Assembly (NCBI RefSeq): GCF_964291045.1
Contig: NZ_OZ197277.1
Coordinates: 1-64,000 of the forward strand
DNA from: PALSA-1444 sp964291045
Lineage (GTDB): Bacteria; Chlamydiota; Chlamydiia; Chlamydiales; Rhabdochlamydiaceae
Direction: 5' to 3'
DNA: 64,000 bases
Under the pieces are notes generated by a model, which saw only the letters and a program-made list of their open reading frames with translations, was not told the origin of the DNA and searched no databases. Below, piece by piece: positions 43,766 through 53,175 of the stretch (the stretch's first letter is position 1; each line of letters opens with the position of its first letter). A program made the position numbers and the translations under genes.

Positions 43766-44380
43766 ATGTACATATTAGAAGAAGATGATGATGAAACACC
43801 CCAAAAGCCTCTTGCTCCATCAGGGAGTATAGATGCAAAAATTGATGCAGCTCTTTTAAAAGAGAGAAGAATTTTTTTCTGTGATGCCGTAGACGGGGCA
43901 ACTTCCAAAGATGTGATTCGTAAGCTGTGGTATTTAGAGATTTCTGATCCAGGTAAACCCATCCTTCTTGTGATCAACTCTCCCGGCGGATCGGTGGATT
44001 CTGGGTTTGCGATATGGGACCAGGTTCAAATGATCACATCTCCTGTCACAACGCTTATCACCGGGCTTGCAGCTTCGATGGGCTCTATTTTAAGCTTATG
44101 CGCAGCTCCTGGAAGACGGTTTGCAACACAGCATGCAAGGATTATGATTCACCAACCCAGAATCATGGGAGTGATCCAAGGGCAAGCAAGTGATCTTTCC
44201 ATTCAAGCAGAAGAGATCTTAAAAACACGCAAGCAAATCATTGACATCTATGTAAAAGCCACAGGAAAAACGGTCGAAGAGGTGAGTCAAGCCATTGATA
44301 GAGACCGGTGGTTTTCTTCAGAAGATGCTCTCCAGTTTGGTTTAATTGATGGGATTATCACGTCGTTTAATGAGCTGTAA
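43766..44380 (+). CDS. clpP: ATP-dependent Clp protease proteolytic subunit
   Basis: 204 residues of the ClpP serine protease fold, which forms a barrel working with ClpX or ClpC unfoldases. The catalytic triad is visible: Ser104 in GLAASMGS, His129 in ARIMIHQP, and Asp near residue 180 in the region after the handle helix. The first 20 residues are acidic and replace the usual short propeptide. Chlamydiae carry two ClpP genes; the position next to glyA and dapF matches the CT431 copy, from memory. It starts 41 bases after glyA, and dapF follows after 3 bases, so it is probably part of an operon. Confidence 0.94.
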   Translation: MYILEEDDDETPQKPLAPSGSIDAKIDAALLKERRIFFCDAVDGATSKDVIRKLWYLEISDPGKPILLVINSPGGSVDSGFAIWDQVQMITSPVTTLITGLAASMGSILSLCAAPGRRFATQHARIMIHQPRIMGVIQGQASDLSIQAEEILKTRKQIIDIYVKATGKTVEEVSQAIDRDRWFSSEDALQFGLIDGIITSFNEL

Positions 44381-44383
44381 TTA

Positions 44384-45226
44384 ATGCTGCTCCCTTTTGA
44401 TAAATATCACGCTTCTGGCAACGATTTTATCGTAATGGATGACCGAGAAGAGCGTATCGCTCTTCTTGGTCCCTCCTTTATTTTGCATCTTTGTGATCGA
44501 AGAGAAGGGATTGGAGCAGATGGTGTTCTCCTGCTTCAAAACTCCTCAAGAGCCAATTTCCGTATGCGTATTTTTAATGCGGATGGAAAAGAGGCCTCTA
44601 TGTGCGGAAATGGACTCCGGTCGCTCACCCATTTTGCCTCACGGCATAAACTCATGAGCACGTCTTTATCCATTGAGATTGGAGACCATATTGCATATGG
44701 ATCAATTCATGAATCCCTCCAGAAATCCCCTGATGGATCAATTAAGGAAGAGTCTTTAACGGTTGAGTGGGGCCCTTACCATTTGATCCATGAGGAGCCA
44801 GTGAGGATTGAAGGGTATGATTTTTATGGAATTAATACCGGCGTTCCTCATAGCGTGACATTTACCGATCATCATGACGATTTTTTACGCTTAGCTCCAA
44901 GAGTAAGACGCCACTTTTTCATGGGGGAAGAGGGATCAAATGTTTCATTTGTAGTGTTAAAAGAAGAGGGGCTTTATATCAGAACCTTTGAGAGAGGGGT
45001 TGAACAAGAGACACTCTCTTGCGGATCAGCAGCAGCAGCTGCTGCTGTTTTAGCAAGGAAGAAATACGACCTTAAAGGGAGCGTACAGGTGGTGCCTTTT
45101 TCAGGGGAAAAAATCGTTGTAGAGTGTGATGAAGACCATATGAAATTGCATGGCAAAGCAACATTTGTTTTTCATGGATCAATCATGTACAATGAGCTGT
45201 CTAAAAAAATGAGGAGCATCCCATGA
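44384..45226 (+). CDS. dapF: Diaminopimelate epimerase
   Basis: 280 residues. It epimerises LL- to meso-diaminopimelate for lysine and peptidoglycan synthesis. The two catalytic cysteines are present: Cys74 in SMCGNG and Cys213 in LSCGSA. The N-terminal KYHASGNDF is the family start. A run of six Ala follows Cys213, encoded by GCAGCAGCAGCTGCTGCT. The start is 3 bases after the clpP stop and the end overlaps the ald start by 4 bases (ATGA), so translation is coupled along the operon. Chlamydial orthologue CT430, from memory. Confidence 0.94.
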   Translation: MLLPFDKYHASGNDFIVMDDREERIALLGPSFILHLCDRREGIGADGVLLLQNSSRANFRMRIFNADGKEASMCGNGLRSLTHFASRHKLMSTSLSIEIGDHIAYGSIHESLQKSPDGSIKEESLTVEWGPYHLIHEEPVRIEGYDFYGINTGVPHSVTFTDHHDDFLRLAPRVRRHFFMGEEGSNVSFVVLKEEGLYIRTFERGVEQETLSCGSAAAAAAVLARKKYDLKGSVQVVPFSGEKIVVECDEDHMKLHGKATFVFHGSIMYNELSKKMRSIP

Positions 45227-46347
45227 CAAAACATCAGATGACAATTGGCATTCCTAAAGAGATTAAAGATAAAGAGTACCGAGTAGGGGCCACCCCTGAG
45301 ATGGTGCACGCTTTAGTGCAAGCTGGCCACCATTTGATGGTTGAGACAAAAGCTGGGGAAGCAATTGGTTTTTCTGATGAGATGTACATCACATCAGGCG
45401 CTCGGATTGTAAGTAGTAGAGAAGAAGTTTACTCTGCTGAAATGGTGATTAAAGTGAAAGAGCCTCAAGAAAGTGAATTTCCTCTTCTTAAAGAAGGACA
45501 AATTCTCTTTTGTTATTTCCACTTAGCTCCCGATCCTATTCAAACAAAAAATCTTATTGATAAAAAAGTGATCGCCATTGCTTATGAGACCGTGACAGAC
45601 CGTCAAGGAAGACTTCCTCTTCTCATTCCTATGAGTGAAATTGCCGGAAGAATTGCCGTTCAAGCAGGGGCTAATGCCCTTCACATGATTAACGGAGGAA
45701 GAGGCACTCTTTTAGGCGGCGTTCCAGGTGTGCTTCCGGCTCAAGTGACTGTTTTAGGAGGCGGAGTGGTGGGAACACAAGCTGCTAGAATGGCGCTTGG
45801 GTTAGGAGCGGATGTGACGATTCTAGACAACAATTTATCAAGATTAAGAGAGCTAGATAATCTCTATGGCCCCAGGTTAAAGACGGTCTTTGCCTCCCCC
45901 TCTTCCATTGAACAACATGTCACAACATCCGATCTTGTGATTGGAGCTGTCCTCATCCCGGGAAAACTCGCTCCTCAGCTCATCACCCATGCGATGGTGA
46001 AAAAGATGCTAAAAGGGTCTGTCATTGTCGATGTGGCAATTGATCAAGGAGGGTGCTGTGAAACATCTAGGGCCACTACGCACTCCCATCCGATTTACCA
46101 TGTAGAGGGTGTTGTTCACTACTGCGTTGCGAATATGCCAGGAGCGTGCGCTAGAACTTCAACGATTGCGTTAACTAATGCCACGATGCCGTACGCGCTC
46201 AAAATTGCTAATAAAGGGTATAAAGAGGCGCTTCAAGAAGACCCAGGACTTATGGCAGGGCTTAACCTCTTTAAAGGGCATGTGACAAATGAGCCTGTGG
46301 CAACTGACTTAGGCTATAGGTATGTCACCCCTGAAAGTGTGATTTAA
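45223..46347 (+). CDS. ald: Alanine dehydrogenase
   Basis: 374 residues. It catalyses NAD-dependent interconversion of L-alanine with pyruvate and ammonia. Substrate and catalytic residues of the family are visible: Arg20 (EYRVGATP), Lys79 (KVKEPQ) and His100 (YFHLAPD). The Rossmann motif GGGVVGTQAA lies around residue 177 and the family segment DQGGCCETSRATTHSHP near 270. It overlaps dapF by 4 bases. Classical Chlamydia species lack it, as far as I recall, so its place in the conserved clpP-dapF run marks an environmental chlamydia. Together with GlyA and DapF it links to alanine and peptidoglycan precursor supply (inference). A terminator follows. Confidence 0.94.
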   Translation: MTKHQMTIGIPKEIKDKEYRVGATPEMVHALVQAGHHLMVETKAGEAIGFSDEMYITSGARIVSSREEVYSAEMVIKVKEPQESEFPLLKEGQILFCYFHLAPDPIQTKNLIDKKVIAIAYETVTDRQGRLPLLIPMSEIAGRIAVQAGANALHMINGGRGTLLGGVPGVLPAQVTVLGGGVVGTQAARMALGLGADVTILDNNLSRLRELDNLYGPRLKTVFASPSSIEQHVTTSDLVIGAVLIPGKLAPQLITHAMVKKMLKGSVIVDVAIDQGGCCETSRATTHSHPIYHVEGVVHYCVANMPGACARTSTIALTNATMPYALKIANKGYKEALQEDPGLMAGLNLFKGHVTNEPVATDLGYRYVTPESVI

Positions 46348-46475
46348 GGAAGAGAGCTCTAGCTATTTTTTTATGATAAAAAATGCTGTATTACCTTATC
46401 GTATAAATCTAGAGAGCTTTTAATAGGCTGTGATCTTTGAAGATCTGATTGAAGGATAATAGCTTAAGGGTCCTT

Positions 46476-46500
46476 AAAGCCCCTATTGGATAGGGGCTTT
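46476..46500 (+). terminator. Rho-independent terminator after ald
   Basis: AAAGCCCCTAT (46476-46486), loop TGG, ATAGGGGCTTT (46490-46500), then T. The 11-bp GC-cored stem ends the glyA-clpP-dapF-ald run, 129 bases after the ald stop. Confidence 0.85.
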
Positions 46501-46560
46501 TGAAGTTTTTTAAGTCTATGAATGAGCATCTACTTGAGTGCTTAACGAAGTGAGAGAGGA

Positions 46561-49500
46561 ATGCCACACCGTTTTTTCTTAGAAGAGAATTTAAAAAAAG
46601 GGCAACAGCTTCTTGATGAGGGATGTGCCGGGGAAATTGTATTTTCTGGGGGCACTTATCAAGTAGAGGTGAAAGTGGGTAAAGACACCTTCTGGCCTTT
46701 TCTTCAAGTGTCAGATAGCTGTGAACTCAAGGACCACTTTTGCACCTGTGATCACACAGAAGATCAAACAGGCTGTATCCATGAGGCAGCAGCATGGATC
46801 CGGATTTTTAATCATCAGACTGAGCCTTTACATATCCGTTTTCAACACTCTTTATGGAGCGCGCTTTGCCGTCTTGCGATGAGGCGGCATGGAGAAGATC
46901 CTGAAGGGTTACAAAGGGTGTCAGATCACACCTTTTATGCGAATTCTCCAATAGGAAAAAAGCTTTTTTCAGTTGAGGCTAAAACCCCTACAGGAAAAAA
47001 ACAATTAAAAACCCTCATTGCGGAAAGAAAGAAAGAAACAGAAGAAACCTCTCTGAAGTTTTCTAATTTAGACCCCGAAGAGCTCTCCCTTTGGAAGGCA
47101 GGGATGCCAACTCCTGAGCTCTCCTTTGAGCTCTCTTTTTGGTCAGATATTGCCAAGGGGTGCTTTCAAGAGCAAGAAGAAAATCAGCCGTATCAGATCC
47201 GTTTTGGAGGGGATTTAACGACACTTCCCAAAGAGATGGTGATTGAATTTACCCATCTCAAGTTTTTCTTCTATATCGCAGAGGCCAACTGGCCAGGCCT
47301 GATCCCCGCTCTTTTAACCGTTAACTCTCCTTTAGAGGTGCAAAAAACATCTGATCAACAAATTAAAAAAATTAATTACGATGAAAAAGAGCAAGCGTTT
47401 CATCTTGATCTTTGTCTAGATTCTGCAAGAAGAGATCAGAAGAGTTGTCAACTCATAGGAGAGTGGATTTACATTCCAGGACAAGGGTTTATCCCCTCTT
47501 ATGTCGATCCTCTTTTGAAAGAAAAGGTGATTTCTTCAAATCATATCGGAGAGTTTTTACATAAGCACCATTTTTTACTGAAAAATCATCTGGAAGGGGC
47601 TCTGATTCATGAAGAGATGATACCTGTAAAATACCACCTTGCCTTTAATGAAGAAAATGCGCTTGTGATCACAGGATATCTCTTTGAAAAAGGGGATTTA
47701 GAAGAAGAGAGAGCTGGGCAATTTGGCTCTTGGGCCTATCTTCCAGAAAAAGGTTTTTTTCAGCTAGATCAGGTGCTTTTTCCTAAAGCACAAACCGTTA
47801 TTTCTGCTGAAGAAGTGTCTTCTTTTGTTTCTCGCCATCGCCACTGGCTTCATGGATATGAAGGGTTTGAAACGCATATCACCTGCATTGATTCAGCTCT
47901 TGGGTATGAGCTGACTCAAGAGGGGCTTAAATTTCAATCCAAGCTTGATTTCATTGATCAAGGAGAGGCAGTCATTGATTTTCCTGAGTGGATTTACATT
48001 AAAGGAAGAGGGTTTTATGCCAAAGATCAGATGCGCGTATCTCCTTTTTTAAAACCGAATTTAATGATTAAAAAAGAATGCATCAATCAGTTCATCAAAG
48101 ATCATAAAGAAGAACTTGAATCGGTTAACGGCTTTTTTACAGAGCACTCTCCTGTCCATTCGTCAGGACTTAAAATCGCATTAAATCAAAATAATAAGAT
48201 TGAAGTGTCTCCTTTTTACCATTTTTATCCGGGCGTGAAAAGTGAAGAGGTGAGTTTATTTGCAGACTACTCATTTGTTAAAGGGCAAGGGTTTGCTCCT
48301 ATACCTCCGCAGATGAAGCTCCCCTCTCCTTATTTTCAACCTCTTGAGATTGATGATCAAACAGAGCCGTATTTTGTCGCCTATGAAATCGATGCTTTAA
48401 GACCGTATATCATGGATTTTGATGTGAGGCTTCAAAAACCAGATACGCTTGAGCTTAAACTTGAGCTGCTCTCTCAAGAAAAAGAGGGGTATTGGTCAGT
48501 TAAGCTTCTTTATCAAACAGCTATTGGAGAGTTACTCCCTTATGATATTTGGAAAGCGTTAGGAGAAGGAAAACGGTATCTTTTCTCATCAGCTGGGCTC
48601 ATTATTTTAAAATCTTCTCGGTTTAATTGGCTGAAAAATTTACCTAAAAAAAGGTGGCTAAAAAAAGGAGAGCTCATCTCACTAACTACCTTAGAGCTTT
48701 TGCATCTTTTAGCTTTAGATCCAACGCTACCTCCAGAAGATGAGGCAAGTTTGATATTGTGGAAAAGATTGCAGTTGATGGAGCCGTCAACACCTCCTTG
48801 TATCAACGGGCTTAAAAGTACCCTTCGTCCTTATCAGTTAGCAGGTCTCAAGTGGTTATGGTTTCTTCACTCCTACGGCCTCTCTGGCCTTCTCTGTGAT
48901 GAAATGGGTCTTGGGAAAACGCACCAAGCGATGGCGCTTTTAGTGGCAGCTCTTCATGAAGATAAAGAGGGTAAATTTCTTGTCGTCTGTCCCACATCGG
49001 TGATTTTTCACTGGCAAGATCTTTTGGAGAGGTTTTTACCGCATTTAAGAATTTGTATTTATTACGGCGCTCAAAGAACATTAGAAGATTTTCAGGAAAA
49101 ATTTGATCTTCTCCTCACATCTTATGGAACGCTTCGGTCTCAAAAAGAAGGACTTGGGGATCTTCCTTTTTCCATTGCGATCTTTGATGAAATTCAAACC
49201 GCTAAAAATCACCACTCTCAAACCCATAAAGCGCTAAAAAACATCCAAGTCAAAACCCGGATTGGGTTAACAGGAACTCCGATTGAAAACCATCTTCTTG
49301 AGCTTAAAGCGCTCTTTGATGTCGTGCTTCCAGGTTATATGCCTACAGAAACGGTCTATAAAGAACTGTTTGTCCATCCAATTGAAAAGCAGCAAGATCC
49401 TGAGAAAAAACAGATGCTGGCAAGACTCATCCAGCCGTTTGTTTTAAGACGAAAAAAAACAGAGGTGCTCTTAGAGCTTCCAGAAAAAGTGGAATCCATT

Positions 49501-50238
49501 GCTTACGCGCCGCTTTCAGAAGAGCAAAAAAAACTGTATCAAGAGGTGTATCTAGCTTCTAAAGATCAGCTTCTTCCTATGCTACATGATGTGAGTAAGC
49601 CAGCTCCTTATCTGCATGTATTTGCGCTTTTAACCAAGCTGAAACAGATTTGTAACCACCCAGCGCTCTATTTAAATCAAGAAAGTAGTTATCAAAAGCA
49701 CGCTTCTGGAAAGTGGGATTTATTTGTAGATCTTTTACAACAAACGAGGATGAGCGGTCAAAAGCTTGTTGTGTTTTCTCAATATTTAGGAATGATTGAT
49801 ATCATTGAACACTATCTTAAACAAGAAAACATTCAATACGCCTCCATTAGGGGCTCTACACGGGACCGTAAAGAGCAAGTGGAGCGGTTTAAAAACGATC
49901 CTCAGTGTGAAATTTTTGTAGGGTCTTTACAAGCTGCAGGGGTGGGTATTGATCTCATTTCTGCCTCAGTGCTGATTCATTACGACAGATGGTGGAATCC
50001 TGCAAAAGAAAATCAAGCGACAGACCGTATTCACCGCATGGGGCAGTGTAGGGGCGTTCAGGTGTTTAAAATGATTACCCGGTCTACCTTAGAAGAAAAA
50101 ATACACCACCTCATTGAAAGAAAGCTCACTCTTGTAGAAGATATTTTAGGGTATGATGATCAAGCGGTCATTAAAACCCTTAGCCGCGATGAGCTGATTC
50201 GTCTTTTACAACTGATTGAAACCCATCATGAAGAATAA
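46561..50238 (+). CDS. SNF2/SWI2-family helicase with SWIM zinc finger
   Basis: 1225 residues. The N-terminal SWIM zinc finger has Cys61, Cys63, Cys72 and His74 (CxC..CxH). From about 300 to 590 comes a series of related segments with W-x-Y-x(2)-G-x-GF (EWIYIPGQGF, SWAYLPEKGF, EWIYIKGRGF, SFVKGQGF), each followed by a helical stretch: four repeats of a module found in bacterial SNF2 proteins. The C-terminal ATPase has Walker A DEMGLGKTHQ (about 780), the DEIQ box (about 875), LTGTPIENHL, and the second RecA-like lobe with AAGVGID and DRIHRMGQ. Such proteins translocate on double-stranded DNA and may affect transcription or recombination. Chlamydiae have similar genes (CT708, CT555, from memory). 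GAGAGGA lies close to the ATG. Confidence 0.92.
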   Translation: MPHRFFLEENLKKGQQLLDEGCAGEIVFSGGTYQVEVKVGKDTFWPFLQVSDSCELKDHFCTCDHTEDQTGCIHEAAAWIRIFNHQTEPLHIRFQHSLWSALCRLAMRRHGEDPEGLQRVSDHTFYANSPIGKKLFSVEAKTPTGKKQLKTLIAERKKETEETSLKFSNLDPEELSLWKAGMPTPELSFELSFWSDIAKGCFQEQEENQPYQIRFGGDLTTLPKEMVIEFTHLKFFFYIAEANWPGLIPALLTVNSPLEVQKTSDQQIKKINYDEKEQAFHLDLCLDSARRDQKSCQLIGEWIYIPGQGFIPSYVDPLLKEKVISSNHIGEFLHKHHFLLKNHLEGALIHEEMIPVKYHLAFNEENALVITGYLFEKGDLEEERAGQFGSWAYLPEKGFFQLDQVLFPKAQTVISAEEVSSFVSRHRHWLHGYEGFETHITCIDSALGYELTQEGLKFQSKLDFIDQGEAVIDFPEWIYIKGRGFYAKDQMRVSPFLKPNLMIKKECINQFIKDHKEELESVNGFFTEHSPVHSSGLKIALNQNNKIEVSPFYHFYPGVKSEEVSLFADYSFVKGQGFAPIPPQMKLPSPYFQPLEIDDQTEPYFVAYEIDALRPYIMDFDVRLQKPDTLELKLELLSQEKEGYWSVKLLYQTAIGELLPYDIWKALGEGKRYLFSSAGLIILKSSRFNWLKNLPKKRWLKKGELISLTTLELLHLLALDPTLPPEDEASLILWKRLQLMEPSTPPCINGLKSTLRPYQLAGLKWLWFLHSYGLSGLLCDEMGLGKTHQAMALLVAALHEDKEGKFLVVCPTSVIFHWQDLLERFLPHLRICIYYGAQRTLEDFQEKFDLLLTSYGTLRSQKEGLGDLPFSIAIFDEIQTAKNHHSQTHKALKNIQVKTRIGLTGTPIENHLLELKALFDVVLPGYMPTETVYKELFVHPIEKQQDPEKKQMLARLIQPFVLRRKKTEVLLELPEKVESIAYAPLSEEQKKLYQEVYLASKDQLLPMLHDVSKPAPYLHVFALLTKLKQICNHPALYLNQESSYQKHASGKWDLFVDLLQQTRMSGQKLVVFSQYLGMIDIIEHYLKQENIQYASIRGSTRDRKEQVERFKNDPQCEIFVGSLQAAGVGIDLISASVLIHYDRWWNPAKENQATDRIHRMGQCRGVQVFKMITRSTLEEKIHHLIERKLTLVEDILGYDDQAVIKTLSRDELIRLLQLIETHHEE

Positions 50239-50373
50239 CACCGCTTTCTTTTGAAACAAATCAAGAGGGTTACTGACTGAATAAAAAACCTTACATTTAT
50301 AACAAAATTTTTGTTTTTATTTTAAATTATCTGAAAAAGAGATACACTCTCTTTCCTTAAGAATGGATAAGAT

Positions 50374-51801
50374 GTGAGACATAAAATTAAGTTAGCTTTG
50401 GTCGGTAGACCAAATGTGGGAAAGTCAGCGCTTTTTAATAGGCTTTGCCGCAAAAGAATCTCCATTGTGGATGATGAAGAAGGGACAACAAGAGATCGAA
50501 TCTATGGAGAGACAGAGGTTTTTGGACATCTTATCGACGTGATTGATACGGGAGGGATTGCTTTAGACCCTAACCTACCTTTCCAAGAGGGAATTCAAAA
50601 ACAAGTAGCCCTTGCTTTAGAAGAAGCAGACACTGTTGTAATGGTTGTAGATGGAAAAGCAGGCGTCACTCCTGCTGATGAATTTGTCGCAAGACTTCTC
50701 ATGAAAAAAGGGAAAACACTCACTCTTGCGGTCAATAAAGTAGATGACTACTCCATGATGCAAGAAGCTTATGAGTTTTACGCTCTAGGGATTGAAAATG
50801 TGATCGGGGTATCTGCTCTTCACGGCCTGCATTTAGCAGAACTTTTAGAAACAGCGCTTCAAGGACTTGAGTTAGAAGAACTAGAAGAAATAGAGTCTTC
50901 CCGGATTAAAGTGGCAATTGTTGGAAGACCAAATGTTGGGAAATCCACCATCATTAACCATCTTCTTGCAGAAGAGAGATCGGTCGTCAGTCCTGTTGCA
51001 GGAACGACAAGAGATGCCATTGATGCAGATATTACCTTAAATGGCGTTGAGATGACGCTCATTGATACAGCAGGGATTCGGCGCAAAAAATCTGAACATG
51101 AAGTGGTGGATAAATTTGCAGCGATTCGCACAGCACAAGCGATTGAAAGAGCAGACATCTGTGTGCTTGTGATTGAAGGACCAGAAGGGCTCACTGCGCA
51201 AGATAAAAAGATTGCAAGTCTTATTGAAGAGAGCGGGAAAGGGTGCATTTTGATTTTCAATAAGTGGGATCTCATTCAAGGGTTTCGGATGGAGCACTGC
51301 TTAAAATCAGTGCAATATGAAGCTAGCTTCCTCATTCACTGCCCCATCATTTTTGCCTCAGCGCATACAGGAAGAAATTTAGATAAGCTTCCGCATCTCA
51401 TTCAAGAGGTGAGAAAATATCAGACTGAGCGCATCACAACAGGTCAGCTGAATAAATTCATTGAAAGAACCATTCAGCTCTATCACCCTCCGATGATTCA
51501 AGGAAAGCGGCTCCGTATTTACTACATGACGCATGTGGAGACGCAGCCTCCGACATTTGTATTATTTGTAAACTATCCAACGCTGATGTTAGAGACGTAT
51601 AAACGGTATTTAATTCGGTGCTTTAGAAAGCAGTATAAGTTTACAGGAAACCCGATTCTCTTTGTGTTAAAACATAGGTCAAGAGCGGGAAGTCAAACGA
51701 TTAAAGATTCAGCTATAGAAGTGCCTCACTTGCAAGAAACAGAAACCTTTGAAGAAAGTGAAGAGTTTGAAGAGCCTTTAGAACACGGCGATTTCGAGTA
51801 A
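50374..51801 (+). CDS. der: Double-GTPase ribosome biogenesis factor Der (EngA)
   Basis: 475 residues with two tandem TrmE-Era-Septin-type GTPase domains and a C-terminal KH-like domain, required for 50S subunit maturation. First domain: GRPNVGKSALF (11-21), DTGG, NKVD. Second: GRPNVGKSTI (from about 186), DTAG, NKWD. The KH-like part includes NKFIERTIQLYHPP and ends in an acidic tail. The start is a GTG at 50374; the nearby ATG at 50372 is followed at once by a stop codon, so GTG is the only reasonable start. The ribosome-binding site GGATAAG is weak. It converges on the YidD-like gene. Confidence 0.95.
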   Translation: MRHKIKLALVGRPNVGKSALFNRLCRKRISIVDDEEGTTRDRIYGETEVFGHLIDVIDTGGIALDPNLPFQEGIQKQVALALEEADTVVMVVDGKAGVTPADEFVARLLMKKGKTLTLAVNKVDDYSMMQEAYEFYALGIENVIGVSALHGLHLAELLETALQGLELEELEEIESSRIKVAIVGRPNVGKSTIINHLLAEERSVVSPVAGTTRDAIDADITLNGVEMTLIDTAGIRRKKSEHEVVDKFAAIRTAQAIERADICVLVIEGPEGLTAQDKKIASLIEESGKGCILIFNKWDLIQGFRMEHCLKSVQYEASFLIHCPIIFASAHTGRNLDKLPHLIQEVRKYQTERITTGQLNKFIERTIQLYHPPMIQGKRLRIYYMTHVETQPPTFVLFVNYPTLMLETYKRYLIRCFRKQYKFTGNPILFVLKHRSRAGSQTIKDSAIEVPHLQETETFEESEEFEEPLEHGDFE

Positions 51802-51827
51802 CTCTTTTTCTCTATGAACCCCTTCCC

Positions 51828-52214
51828 TTACCGGGGAGGGTCTATTTTCCATATTTTTCTATGAATATATCTTGTTCTATAGACCCACGGGTCGCTATTT
51901 TCTCGTAATAACCTGTCACATCCCATAATATACCCTTTAAAAAAGCCATGTTTTTGAATGGCTTGGAGCATATAGGTGGAGCTTGACGGTCTAAAATGGC
52001 TTCTTGGACCATCAACAGGAGATATCACCTGTTGATGAAATACAATCACCCTTTTCATGCCATAAGCTAGGGGAGAAAGAGAACTAGCTGTCTGCTGAGA
52101 GGACTTTTTCCTAGGAAAGAAAGAGAGATCGCTATCTTTTCCCCAAGGCTCTTCATACCCAGGAAGCGAAAACAAAGAGAGCGGTAAGAAAAATAAAAAC
52201 AGTTTAAAAACCAT
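51828..52214 (-). CDS. YidD-like protein with signal peptide, lacking the usual cysteine
   Basis: 128 residues. The C-terminal half (ISPVDGPRSHFRPSSSTYML, then QAIQKHGFFKGYIMGCDRLLRE) aligns with YidD (membrane protein insertion efficiency factor), whose usual core is ISP..GP.CRF.PTCS.Y...AI..HG...G......RLLRC. Here the conserved Cys positions are Ser or absent, and a Sec signal peptide (hydrophobic residues 3-17, cleavage near SLPG) has been added in front. YidD normally sits on the inner face of the membrane; a signal peptide would place this one outside, so the role may differ. It overlaps the upstream lipoprotein gene by 11 bases, indicating translational coupling. A GC-rich hairpin (about 51818-51841) spans its stop codon and the der end. 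Confidence 0.8.
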   Translation of the reverse strand: MVFKLFLFFLPLSLFSLPGYEEPWGKDSDLSFFPRKKSSQQTASSLSPLAYGMKRVIVFHQQVISPVDGPRSHFRPSSSTYMLQAIQKHGFFKGYIMGCDRLLRENSDPWVYRTRYIHRKIWKIDPPR

Positions 52215-53175
52215 AGCTTAACATAAAAATAGGGAAATATTTGTATTCATTCATCATAGGGATGGCATACGCTTCATAAACCCTTTCATTATACAGCTTC
52301 ACTTCATCTTTAACACCGTGAATACCTCCAAAGTACCATCCTGCTTCAAATCCGGCTAAGATGAGGCCAAGGGCTGTGTTATGGTGCTGAAAGCTATAGA
52401 CTGAGCCCCAGGTAAATAAGGTATTGAGTAAGAAAGCGGTGATGGCAGATTGCTTTTGATTCAGATAAAGATAGCCAGATCCGGGAAGTATAGCGTTTAG
52501 AAGCTGCGCTTTTGAAGACGATTTTTTATGCTGAAAAAAACCTGTTAGCACCGTTTTGATTTCTGGATGATCTTCTTGAGTCTCTAATAAAAAGGGAAAG
52601 TCAGCTGTTCTTAGCGCCTCTATGATGAGGAGTTTATCAGCAACTAAAGGGCAGTAAGACTCCATGTATTTAATCAAGGTTTCTTTTTTTTCTTCTTTAC
52701 CTAGCTGTAAGCTAGAGTCATACAGCATCACCAAAAGATCTTGATACGGCTTAAAAAGAGGGGTGGTAGTTTTTAGAGGAGATAGTTCAAATTGATTTAA
52801 GACACTTTGATATTTACCTCCTAGATAATAGCTAAGACACACCATGTAATTCAGTTCTAAAAGCCTTGTCGTCTCTTGAGAAGGGAGTAAAAATGCAGCT
52901 CTTTTAAAGGCTGTCATCGCTTGGTAAAGATCTAGCTCTTTGGCAAACCCTTTTCCGATCTTACATTCATTTGCCCACTCTTCTTTTTGCTCCATAGGAG
53001 ATAGAGGCGTTAATGAAGAGGGAAGAGATTTAAGGTAGGTGTCTTGCACATGGATTTGAATCTGCGGCTCAAGTCTCTCTTCAGGGTGAAAACATCCGCT
53101 TAATATGAGAGAGGTAGCAGTAAGAGGCGTAAAAAGAGAGGAGAGTATAGTTTTACGGAGAAAAGAAAATAGCAT
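52204..53175 (-). CDS. Lipoprotein with C-terminal membrane segment, coupled to the YidD-like gene
   Basis: About 323 residues. The lipoprotein signal has the lipobox LSGC (Cys about 28). The middle is helical and TPR-like (YQAMTAFKRAAFLLP, LGGKYQSVLNQFELSP). The C-terminal third has LPGSGYLYLNQKQSAITAFL and a further hydrophobic stretch, resembling the DUF5683/TM2-like module of bacterial envelope proteins. The frame is open to 53214, but three consecutive ATG codons at 53181-53173 follow AGAGGG. The third (53175) has the best spacing and is used here. The 11-base overlap with the YidD-like gene suggests that the two act together in the envelope (inference). Confidence 0.7.
   Translation of the reverse strand: MLFSFLRKTILSSLFTPLTATSLILSGCFHPEERLEPQIQIHVQDTYLKSLPSSLTPLSPMEQKEEWANECKIGKGFAKELDLYQAMTAFKRAAFLLPSQETTRLLELNYMVCLSYYLGGKYQSVLNQFELSPLKTTTPLFKPYQDLLVMLYDSSLQLGKEEKKETLIKYMESYCPLVADKLLIIEALRTADFPFLLETQEDHPEIKTVLTGFFQHKKSSSKAQLLNAILPGSGYLYLNQKQSAITAFLLNTLFTWGSVYSFQHHNTALGLILAGFEAGWYFGGIHGVKDEVKLYNERVYEAYAIPMMNEYKYFPIFMLSYGF

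Noticed and set aside
45027..45046. GCAGCAGCAGCTGCTGCT tract as a regulatory palindrome or phase-variation site
   Set aside because: It encodes the poly-alanine stretch after the catalytic Cys of DapF, in a place where small residues are usual.
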